64,000 nucleotides of DNA from Xiphophorus maculatus (taxonomy: Eukaryota; Chordata; Actinopteri; Cyprinodontiformes; Poeciliidae). A program made the position numbers and the translations under genes. The DNA lies in assembly GCF_002775205.1 (NCBI RefSeq), contig NC_036445.1, forward strand, positions 33,234,453-33,298,452, written 5' to 3'. This document shows positions 50,201-62,200 of the stretch, in pieces (position 1 is the stretch's first letter; every line of letters begins with the position of its first letter). The notes under the pieces are model-generated. The model was not told the DNA's origin, searched no databases, and saw only the letters and a program-made list of their open reading frames with translations.

Positions 50201-53200
50201 CAACAGGAATCCTTCCTACTTATGACACACAGGCCAGTTTCTCCATGACAGATCCAGATGAAGGAACTCAATTTCAAACAAAGTGTTGTGTGTACCGATG
50301 AAACTATGTATATAGTCCACCTGCTATGAGATTAGATTTTTTACATATATATATAAAATATATACAAACAAAGTGAAAACATAAATAAAATAAAAACTAG
50401 GAAAAATAAAGAGAAGAGAGGGAATAAAGAAGGGGGTTTTGGGGGACCCTCTCAATCCAGGAGCAGAGAGGGTCTTTTTAAAGATCAGGCTCTAAGTACA
50501 GAGTCAAAGTAGTCACAAAGTGGCTTAAGAACAAGATCAATGTTTTGGGGTGTCCATTGCAAAGGTGTGATCTCATCCTATAGACGTTTATAGAGAAACT
50601 CTTTGACCTAGATTTTAGTTAGCAATTTCACAGTAAAGGGGCTAAATAAATAATTAGACTTTTAGGATTTTTGTAATTCTCCCACTTAATAATTTTCCAC
50701 TACATTGTGTTCATCTCTCACATTAAATTTCCCAGAAAATTATTGGATCTTCAGGTTGAAATTAGACAAAGTGTCAAAATTATAATTTTTGTCAGCTATT
50801 TTTGTGGCCTGCACTTGTCAGTTATCAGAAAGAACAGTGGGTTGTGAGAACGGGGGAAGACATGCGACAAAGGTCACCAAGGTCGTCAAGCCCACACTTG
50901 AACTTGCTACAGCCACATCAGGGTGGGCACTCCTGGTCCTCGAGGGCCGGTGTCCTGCAACTTTTAGATGCATCTCTACTTCAACACACCTGAGTCAAAT
51001 AATGAGGTCGTTAACAGGACTCTGGAGAACTTGACTGCACTTAGGAGGAGATTCAGCTGTTGGATTCAGGTGTGTTGGACCAGGGAGACATCTAAGAGTT
51101 GCAGGACACCGGCCCTCGAGGACCAGGAGTGCCCACCCCTGGAAGGCCTCCTTTTCTATGGTTCGTGCTTTACCCCTGTGCCACTGCTATTCCTCTAAAA
51201 TTTGAGAGGCATGGATACTCCTGATCCTTTTAGAGACAGACATAAGGTAACTTGTTGTGCACCTTGTAGAACTGAAGAATATGCGTCTATTCTGTGCAGG
51301 GATGACAGGAGCATCTGGAAATTTCTGTATCCACAGCCCCAGCCCTTATCGCCTGCAGATGAGCTGTAGTGGTCAGTGTCAACAGCCAGCCACACTTGAA
51401 CACTGTCTCTGCATTCAGTTTGGTAATAATCTCCCAATGCCCTGATGACCCCTGGGAAAAAGTGATGAGAGGGTTAATGGTTCAGGTGTTGGGAACAACA
51501 TAAAAGGCAACAGCAAACCTTAAAAAGCTACATACTGTAGTTATAAACAGCACCATTCATTCAGCACAATTAATAAGCACTACTATTTTTATTTTTCCAA
51601 CATTCAATACACTGTTCATAGTTCCTTGCACCACAGTCTTTAATAGGTAAAAAACAAACATTTCATTATGTAAATCTGTTTCAGAGAATATTATTTGCAC
51701 ACATATTTAGTTTCTGGGTAACTAATAACACATACTGTTCTATAAAAGTACAAATTCAACACTATGATAGCAGCGCTATAATGAGGTACCCAACAACTTA
51801 GGATATGAATGAAGAAGAAGCTAGTTAGAAAACAGTTCCTAGCATACAGTATATAACATACGCTGCATAAACAACGCAGCATAAATAAGGTTGAACATTA
51901 CAAATAAATTCAATGTGGAGTATGTCCATAGTTGCTTTTAAGAATTGTCATGAGATGTGCATGATGATAGATTTAAAGAAGACACACAAGGTGTTCCATC
52001 AGGAGGCTGGACAAAAGGACCTCTATCAGTGAGGTAAGTTATTTTCAGCTGATTTTGTCCATCATAACAAGAAAAACGTTTGGTCTGTTCATCTGTGCTG
52101 TGAGGACATTTTGTCTGATGATGGAGCTGATTATCTACTTCTAACAGGGATATTTTGTGAACTTACTGATGTTGTCTTTCTGGGAAAAAAGTGATAGAGC
52201 TTGTTATTGTTCATATGATGTTTTTCTGAATTAATATAAAAAATATAAAACCTGCTGAAGAAAAACATTGAAGTAATGGAACTCCTGGATTGTCCATTGC
52301 AAAATACAAATATGCACTATGCTTCATTAGACAGAATGAGCAAACCATGAGGGCTGATTCCTTGGCAAAAAATCTTTTAGGTAAGGATACAAAAACCTTT
52401 TGGAAAGAGGTTAAAACTATCAATAACAGTAAATCCTCCCTCCCTTTCACTGTCGATGGTGTTTCTGGGGTGAACATGATTGTGAATTTTTGGCAACACC
52501 ACTACAGCAAGTTATTCACCTGTGTACAGGGTGAACCCTTCCAGGTTGACAAGGTTAGTAGTGTAGAAACTATCAAAACACACGAGGTCTATCAAGCAAT
52601 TAAAGAACTGTCTGTAAATAAATGTAAAAAAAATCCATAAAAGTTATGGATCTTATTTCAGCTGAACATCTCAAATTTGCCAGTTCAAGGGTCGTCCCTC
52701 TTCTTGCCTTGTGTTTCACTGGTTTTATTATGCATGGTTTTATTCCTGAAACCTTGATGAATGTTCTTCTACTTCCTGTGATTAAAAACAAAGCTGGTAA
52801 AATTGGCAGCTCTGATAACTATAGACCTATAGCCCTAGCTAGTACACTGTCTAAAGTCTTTGAACTAATTCTTTTGCCAAAATTTGCAAAGATAGTTATG
52901 TCTAAAAACAATCAATTTGGGTTCAAGTCCAAACATGGCACTGATATATATGGCCTAATATATGTGTATATATGAATAATTATAACAAAAATTCTACGGT
53001 TTTTCAGTGTTTTTTAGATGCTGCACAGTGGTGCAGTTGGTAGAGTTGTTGTTCTTTCTGCACAGAGTTTGAATGTTCTCCCTGTGCATGGTGACTTCTC
53101 TCCGGGTTCTCCGACTTCCTCCCACAGTCCAAACACATGACTGTCAGGTTAATTGGTCTCTCTAAATTCTCCCTAGGTGTGAGTGTGTGTGTGTGCATGG

Positions 53201-56200
53201 TTGTTTGTCCTGTCTGTCTCTGTGTTGTCCTGCGACAGACTGGCGACTTGTCCAGGTGACCTTGCCTCTCGCCCGGAAAGTTAGCTGGAGAGGCAGCAGC
53301 ATCTCCTGACCCCTGTAAGAGACAAGGGTGTACAGAAAATGGATGGATGGACGTCTAAAAGAAACATACCCTGGGTTCTGCTTGAGCCATCATCGACCCC
53401 TGAGGCCAGAGACTCCATCATATCAGCTTTCTTCAGATGAAAATCGACTGGCGCCAGATGGCCGCTGGCCACAGCTCTCTCCATGCTCCTCTCCATCTGG
53501 CGGCGGTAACCTCCTCTGCCATCCAAACCAAACTGCCTCTGAACATCAAGAAAATAGTGCTTAAAATCAGAAACATTAATCTTTTAAAGTTCTTCTTTGC
53601 TACGTTAGATATTTTAAACTAATAAAAAAAATTAATTAACATCCCAAATAGCAAGTGAATTCAATGAATTATGGTAAAAAAAGGTTGAATTCATGGTTAA
53701 AGTCGACGACTGACGGTGGGATCAACCATCAAACGATCATCCAATTCTAGCCAATTAACTAATGTAGGAAAGATGTCATAGAATCAATGTTTTATGGGCA
53801 ATTTCTAATGATTGAAATGACAACAACTGGTCAATGTTGAATCTATGTATTCTGTTTGTCAGACCAATCCCCTCCCATCTTCCTCTTGGAGCTCCAGGTG
53901 GGAGATTTTTATTAAAACGTGGGGTTTATCACATTTTAAACCACACAGCCCCTTTTGCTGCTGGATTGTCTGCAACCTGATTCTGAATTGAATTCTATTT
54001 TGAGAACTTTTTGCAGAATGTTTGGTGATCTTACTTTGATCTTAACTGTGTTTATTGAAAAATAACTGCATTGTTTTGTGCCTATGCTGCAGCTTCATAG
54101 GTAAATGTGATTATATGTCGACTAACATTAAGTTAAATATTCATGAATATTCCTTGGCATGTCCTTATTAATGTAACTGAGTGTATAAATGGACCGTATA
54201 GTTTGTGTGTATGTTCTCAGACCTATAACCAGTACACTATTTAATATTTCAATGTGTTTCAAATGTTTATCATCTTTCTAACCGGCGCCTTCCTCACTCT
54301 TATTTTTGTGTTTTTCAGCTGCTGCTCAGCAGTTTGACCCAACGCAGACTGACAAAGACTGCAGCATAACTGTAAAGAAGTGGCTTCGTTATGTACCAGA
54401 GTGGGAGGGAGGCATCAAGGAACCAAAGTGGCACCAACCAGAGTCAAACTTGGGTTACCCCAACACATACTGTTTGTCTGGTTCATACAGTACAAGGTTT
54501 ATCCTCATGGACGCTGTTCTTCCTGTTGTTCTGACAGTTACAAAGGAGTCAAATATGTTTACAGATCTACGCCTCTTTTCTTAAATAATATGGAATATTA
54601 ATGCCATATTACATTAACATGTCATTTTTAAGTTTGCATACATACATTTTTGGAAATAAGGTAATGTAAGATAACTTTGAACATCATGATACCCATCATC
54701 TGCCAACAAAATTGTGTGTTTAACACCAGTGAAGAAACTTTTAATGGTATGTTATGATGTAGACCCATCAGACCAAAAAATATACGTGAACCAATATACA
54801 ACCAACACAGATGTAGATTATGGTTGAATCAATATTGATATAGTGTCAGTTATGGTTGAAACCTTAATGTTGATTCAACATGCAAGTCACCGACTACTTT
54901 CAATATGGTTTCAATGTCAGGCTTCAACATGGTAAGATGGCGCCGGTGTGTGTGGCTGCGTGTCTGTCATTCTCTCGTTTGATCATGTTGGTACTGTTTC
55001 TGACCTGTGTCATCTACGAAACTGAGTCTCTGCTGGTGTATGATCGCAACACACTACTAGACCTCCAACCTTTGGTCCAGGATATGATGTTATTTGATGT
55101 TGCTGGCCAACAATCCCTGCCCCCGCTTTTGTCGGAGATTCCGAGTCACCTGTTCCGGGTTCCTGCGCTGCTTCCACGGAGGAGACATCGTCGTGGTAGA
55201 CGAAGCGGCCGGCTGGTGAAGCTGAAATTTTATCTGACGCACTGCTCTCCTTTTACCCGATCATTGTATGGATCATTTTTAGGCTCTCGGGTGCCTCGGC
55301 GTTTCTTGGATCCCGTTGTTGTCTGCTTGGTGCCCGTGGTTGGCGTTGAGGCCCCTCTGCACCGCCGCCCTTGCCTTTCCCGGCTCAACATGCGCCGACA
55401 GTGTCTCCAAAACCTGAGACCGCTGTGTCGGTTTTCCTGACTTGTCGAAGCCCATGATCCAGTTCCTGTCAGGATTGGTCTGGTAAACGCCAGGTCGCTT
55501 GGGAATAAAACTTTTATTCTTCGGGACTTTTTTAGTCACCAAGACCTGGATTTCCTGTGCGTGACTGAGACGTGGTTGAGTGTTGGTGAGTCCAGTGCTC
55601 TATCTGAGCTTTTACCAGCGGACTGTTCTTATTTTAATTCACCACGGGCTTCGGGAAGAGGGGGAGGCACAGCGACTGTTTACAAGCAGGACTACAGATG
55701 TAAGCAGTGTTTTCTACAGACGTCTTTCCCCAGCTTTGAGTTTATGGCATTTGAGATGAGACACGTAAACCCAGTTTTCTGTGCTGTCGTCTACCGGCCC
55801 CCCAAATATAATAAGGATTTTATAAGCGATTTCTCTGACTTTTTATCTGGGATTATAACTAACTATGAACATGTTCTTATTGTTGGAGACTTCAATATAC
55901 ACGTGTGTTGTCCTGATAAACCTCTGGTAAAGGACTTTTTAAGCCTTCTGGACTTCTTTAATTTGGTGCAGGCTGTATCCAGCCCAACACATGAGCACGG
56001 ACACGCACTGGACCTGGTCATTTCCTATGGTCTGCCTGTGACTAACCTGGAAATCTGTGACTCCGTGTTCTCGGATCACCTGCCTGTTTTATTCAATGTC
56101 AGTTTGACACCTATTGCAGTTAAAACTCGCGCTGCTGCTCGACGCTGTCGGATTATTAACCCTTCCACTGCCACTCAGTTCTCTACTGCTTTTCTTCAGC

Positions 56201-59200
56201 TCTGTGGATCATCTGACTTTCTCCACTCTGATACAGAAGAGCTCTGGTCCTGGTTCTATTCTTCCTCCCAAACCATTCTGGACTCGGTTGCTCCATTAAA
56301 AACCAGGCAGCCAAGGATTAAACCTGAGCCTTGGTTTAATGACAGAACTCGTGCTGCAAGGAAGGAATGTCGTCGTGTTGAACGCAGGTGGAAAAAGGAT
56401 AAATTGCAGATTACTTTTCAGATTTTAAAAGACTGTTGGCGTCTCTACCAGAGCACGGTTAAAGAGGCAAAAAGGGAATATTTGGCAAATATTATTCTCT
56501 CAAACTGCCATACCCAACGTGTTTTATTTAACACCATTGACTCTCTGCTTAATATTCCACAGAATGCCTGTTTGGAAGCGTCTCCTGATGTGTGTGATGA
56601 TTTTCTGCATTTTTTTATTGAAAAGGTTGGTAGTACCAGGGCTCTTATCACAGCTCCTGACTCTGACCCCTCTGTTTTGGTCCCTCGCTCGGCTGCTTTC
56701 GATCAGTTTGTGCCTGTGACTGTCTCACTTTTAGAGGACGCGGTTGGCCATATTAAGCCATCAGGTTCCCCTCGTGATCCTGTCCCTCCACGATTTTTTA
56801 AAGATATCTTACCTAGCATAGGGCAGCCTGTTCTTGCAATTATAAATAGCAGTCTGTCATCAGGTGTGGTCCCTGCTAGTTTTAAACATGCAGTAGTGCA
56901 ACCACTGCTTAAAAAACCTGGCCTTGATCAAACTGTTCTGGCTAATTATCGGCCTATTTCGAAGCTGCCTTTTCTTTCTAAGGTTTTAGAAAAACTTGTG
57001 TACTGTCAGCTGAAACAGTTTTTAGATTACAATGGCATTCTGGAGGTTTTCCAGTCAGGTTTTAAAACTCTTCATAGCACAGAATCTGCTTTAATAAGAG
57101 TTTTTAATGACATCCTTCTTGCATGTGATTCTGGTAACCATGTTGTTCTGATTTTACTTGACCTAACTGCTGCTTTTGATACAGTAGACCACGACATTTT
57201 AATATCGCGATTACACCATGTTGTAGGTATTGGTGGCACTGTTCTTAAATGGTTCAGGTCTTACCTGGAGGAAAGAACAATCTCGGTCAAGATTGGTGAC
57301 TCTGAATCATCTGCTGCTTCAATGCCTTATGGCGTCCCACAGGGCTCCATTCTGGGCCCACTGCTTTTCTCTCTTTATTTACTGCCTCTGGGTTCTGTCC
57401 TCAGAAAACATGGGATTTCGTTTCATTGTTACGCTGATGATTGTCAGATTTATTTGCCCCTGAAGCAAAAGGATGTACATTCTATCAAACATCTCCTGGC
57501 ATGTCTAGGTGATATTAAAGCTTGGTTGGCCTTGAACCTTTTAAATTTTAATGAAAACAAAACAGAGGTGATGGTGTTTGGACCCAGTGGCTCCTGTGAG
57601 TCCTCCTCTGTTGACCTGGGACCCTTGGAGGTCTATTTTAAACCTGTTATTACAGATCTTGGTTTTAAGGTGGACAGTGATTTTAAATTGGATAGCCAAA
57701 TCAGAGCCGTGGTTAAGTTCAGCTTTTATCATTTAAGGCGATTGGCGTCAGTGAAATCTTTTCTTTCCAGGCAGCATTTTGAAACAGTGATCCGTGCTTT
57801 TATTTCAACTTGATTGGATTACTGTAACGCACTTTATCTGGGAGTTAGTCAGTCGCTGCTCTCACGTCTGCAGCTAGTACAGAATGCTGCTGCATGACTG
57901 CTGACAGGAACTCGAAAGAGGGAACACGTGACCCCTGTCCTGGCCTCACTTCACTGGCTGCCGGTATATTTTAGGATTCATTTTAAAATTCTTATGTTTG
58001 TTTTTAAATCACTACATAATCTTGCCCCGGCTTACCTCTCTGAGCTTCTTCACCCATACATACCTTATCGGTCTCTTAGGTCCGCAGATCAGCTGCTTTT
58101 GGAGGTACCGAGATCAAGAAGGAAGCTCAGAGGGGACAGGGCTTTCTCTGTCATGGGCCCCAAATTATGGAACAACTTGCCTTTGCAGGTCAGGGAGGCC
58201 CCTTCACTGTCCACTTTTAAAGCTCGTCTTAAAACCCATCTATTTTATTTGGCTTTCAACTCTAGCGGGATCTAGTTTTAAATTGTATGTTTTTGTTTTT
58301 AAACTGTAAGTTTTTATTTTATGCTTTTTATTGTTATGTTGTGTTTTGATGTACAGCACTTTGTATCAGCTGTGGTTGTTTTAAAGTGCTTTATAAATAA
58401 AGTTGGTATAGTATGGTATGGATTCAATATTTCTACATAACCATATTTCAACATTAATTCACTCACAGTTTGCTGTCTGGGAAAGCATTAGGTAGTGGAT
58501 GTTCACATGAAACCTGCGTGACATCAGGTAGAACACTTAAAAATGATAACGACTGAATGCCTGTTATAGCTTTAGACATACATTTGTCTAAAGCTAAAAC
58601 ATCCATCCATCCATCTTCTTCCACTTATCTGGGGTCGGGTCGCGGGGGTAGCAGCTTCAGAAGGGAGGCCCAGACTTCCCTCTCCCAGGGCCACTTGTTC
58701 CAGCTCTTCCGGGGGAATCCCGAGGTATTCCCAGGCCAGCCGAGAGACATAGTCCCTCCAGCGTTTCCTGGGTCTTCCCCGGGGCCTCCTCCTGGTGGGA
58801 CATCTGAGGAGGCCCACACAATGAGGTGCCCGGAACACCTCACCAGGGAGGCGTCCAGGAGGCATCCTGACCAGATGCCTGAGCCACCTCAACTGGCTCC
58901 TCTTGATGTGAAGGAGCAGCAGCTCTACTCTGAGTCCCTCCCGGATGACTGAGCTTCTCACCCTATCTCTAAGGGAGAGCCCAGGCACCCTACGGAGAAA
59001 AGCCATTTTGGCCGCTTGTATCTGCGATCTCATTCTTTCGGTCATGAACCAAAGCTCATGATCATAGATGAGATTGGGAACGTAGATTGACCGGTAAATC
59101 GAGAGCTTCGCTTTTTGACTCAGCTCTCTCTTCACCACGACGGACCGGTACAGCGCCGCTTCACTGCAGACGCTGCGCCAATCCACCTGTCGATCTCCCG

Positions 59201-62200
59201 CTCCCTTTTTCCCTCATTCTAGAACAAGATCCCGAGATACTGGAACTCCTCCACTTGCGACAGGACACTCCCCACCCCAACAGGGGAAAGCCACCCTACC
59301 CTGTTCCGGCTCAAGACCATGGCCTCAAATTTGGAGGCACTGATTCTCATCCCGGCCGCTTCACATTCGGCTGCGAACCGGTCCAGTGAAAGCTGCAGAT
59401 CACAACCTGATGAAGCCTCAAATTTGGAGGCAAATTTGAGGCTTCTTTTCCAAGTCCACAAAACACATGTAGACTGGTTGGGCAAACTCCCATGCACCCT
59501 CCAGGACTCTGCTGAGGGTGTAGAGCTGGTCCAGAGTTCCACGACCAGGACAAAAACCACACTGCTCTTCCTGAATCCGAGGTTCGACTATCCAACGGAC
59601 CCTCTTCTCCAGGACCCCTGAATAGACCTTGCCAGGGAGGCTTAAGAGTGTGACCCCCCTGTAATTGGAGCACACCCTCCGGTCCCCCTTTTTGAACAGG
59701 CGAATCACCACCCCAGTCTGCCAATCCAGGGGAACTGCCCCCGATGTCCAAACAATATTGCAGAGTCGCGTCAGCCAACACAACCCTGCAACATCCAGAG
59801 CTTTAAGGAACTCCGGGCGAATCCCATCCACCCCCAGGGCCCTGCCACTGAGGAATTTTTAACCACCTCGGCGACCTCTTCCCCAGAGATTGGAGAGCCC
59901 AACCCAGAGTCCCCAGGCTCAGCTTCCTCAATGGAAGACAAGTTGGTGGGATTGAGGAGGTCTTCGAAGTATTCTGCCCACCGGCCCACAATGTCCTGAG
60001 TTGAGGTCAGCAGCACACCATCCCCACTATGAACAGTGTTAGTGCTGCACTGCTTCCCCCTCCTGAGACGCTGGATGGTGGACCAGAATCGCCTCGAAGT
60101 CGTATCGAAGTCTTTCTCCATGGCCTCTACAAACTCCTCCCATGCCCGAGTTTTTGCCTCAGCAACCACCCAAGCCACATCCCGCTTCATCCGCTGGTAC
60201 CCATCAGCTGCTTCTTACATTTGTCCAAAGCTAAAACAATTAATATAATTTATACATGTTGTAATTTAGAAAACATCAACGTCAGTCTAACTACAGAATA
60301 TTACCTTCTATTAGATAGAATAGAAACAGTCTTTATTGTGCTACAAAGAAATTCAGGTGCAACAGCAGCAACACATTTAAAGGTTAACAAAAAAATTTTA
60401 GAGTTAAAAATTTATACACAAAAAAGATGAACAATAATAGCAATAATTAAAGCTGCGAGCAGCCTCGTGCAGCCCTCACAGCCAAGCGCCGCTCCGGCCT
60501 ATTGGCCACCGCGGGGGTTCCAACCACTGCAGAAGCTCTGGCGCAGTTTCCAGCACCACCGCCCGCGAGCCACCGCAGAAGCTGTCACACATTTTTCCCG
60601 CCCGTCCACGAGGCGATACACATGAATGCGTTCGGCAGCGCTCACTGATGACTGTCAGAAAATCTGGTGCAGATCGGTCGATGCATCGAGGAGATACAGC
60701 CGATGTATTAACTTAGGGGGCGCAGTAGAGTCAAATTACATTTCAAAGCCGCTGGGCTCTTTAGAGGTGAACAAAGGTCATACATATCCAGTTTGATGCC
60801 AATCGGATGATCTATGATTTAGAGCCAAACGTATGAATATGGCGAGGGACTGATATTCGCCATTTGGCCACGCCCACACGGTTCAGCCAGCAGCAAGCAT
60901 TGACGGAGCTCATCATCAGAATCATCTTGATTAGGTCAAGAGAGCCATAGATGGAACTTTGGATAAATGTGTGGATGTGCCAAAACTTTCTCCAGCTGAA
61001 CAGAAACAAAACTGAAGTTATTATTTTTGGACCTAAAGAGGAACGATCTAGAGTCAATGCACAGCTTCAGTTATTACAACTGAAAACCAGCGATCAGGCC
61101 CGAAACCTGGGAGTAGTGATGGACTCTGACCTGAACCTCCAGAGCCACATAAAGACAGTTACAAAGTCGGCCTTCTATCACCTGAAGAACATTTCCAGGA
61201 TTAAAGGACTAATGTCTCAGCCAGATCTAGAGAAACTCATCCATGCGTTCATCTTCAGTCGTATTGATTATTGCAACAGCGTCTTCACAGGTCTGTCTAA
61301 CAAATCAATCAAACAGCTGCAGCTGATCCAGAATGCTGCTGCTGGCGTTCTCACTAAAACCAGGAAGATAGAGCACATAACACCAGCTTTAAAGTCCCTC
61401 CACTGGCTCCCTGTAGCTCAAAGAATAGACTTTAAAATACTGTTGTTAGTTTATAAATCACTGAATGGCTTAGCACCACAATACATTAAAGATCTGCTTT
61501 TATTGTATCAACCTTCCAGACCTCTCAGGTCTTCCGGTTCTGGTCTGCTCTGCATCCCCAGAACCAGAACCAAACGAGGAGAAGCAGCTTTCAGCATCTA
61601 TGCACCACAAATTTGTAACAAACTTCCAGAAAACTGCAAAACAGCTGAAACACTGACTTCCTTTAAATCTCAACTGAAAACCCACCTGTTTAGAATTGTA
61701 TTTGAAATGTAATCAATTACAAATTTATTGATGTAACTTGACTTAATGATTGATTCTATATTGCTTTGTGATTCTGTGTTTGTAATGATGTAAAGCACTT
61801 TGAAATGTCTTGCTGCTGAAATGTGCTATACAAATAAAATTTGATTGATTGATTGATTGATTTCCAAAGAAAAAAACAGCACTTCCTGTTCTGAGGGGGC
61901 GGGGCTTATATGATGTCATAATATGACAATATAGGATTGTCAGGCATCCCACCAGTATCAGTCATGCAAAGTTTGGTGCAGGTTGGTCAAAACATGTGGA
62001 ATCTAAAAGCAAACGTATGGCAACGGCGTTACATTTCACTTCGCCACACCGCCATTGAAAAGTCTTGGCACTTTAAAGCAAATGAGACCAACTTACTATC
62101 TGTCATCCAACACAGAATTACCTTGAGTAGGTCAAGAGAGCCATAGATGAAACTTTCCAAGGAAAAAAACAGCACTTCCTGTTCTGAGGGGGCGGGGCTT

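Larger units (their letters stand above)
53643..58481 (+). mobile_element. TIR element copy B, split by an L2 LINE
   Basis: Begins CCCAAATAGCAAGTG and ends cagtttgctgtctggg, mirroring each other and copy A. The exon-like segment (54319-54450, after the tgtgtttttcag acceptor) is nucleotide-identical to copy A, and the 200 bp before it differ at one apparent position. Sequence downstream of it is clearly more diverged. An L2 LINE occupies 54933-58417. Lies in the 10-kb zup1 intron, opposite in orientation to copy A. Confidence 0.65.

Noticed and set aside
58557..59862. Plus-strand ORFs of 65-131 codons over the Rex3 copy
   Set aside because: The minus strand carries the real LINE frames; the plus-strand ones have no family similarity.
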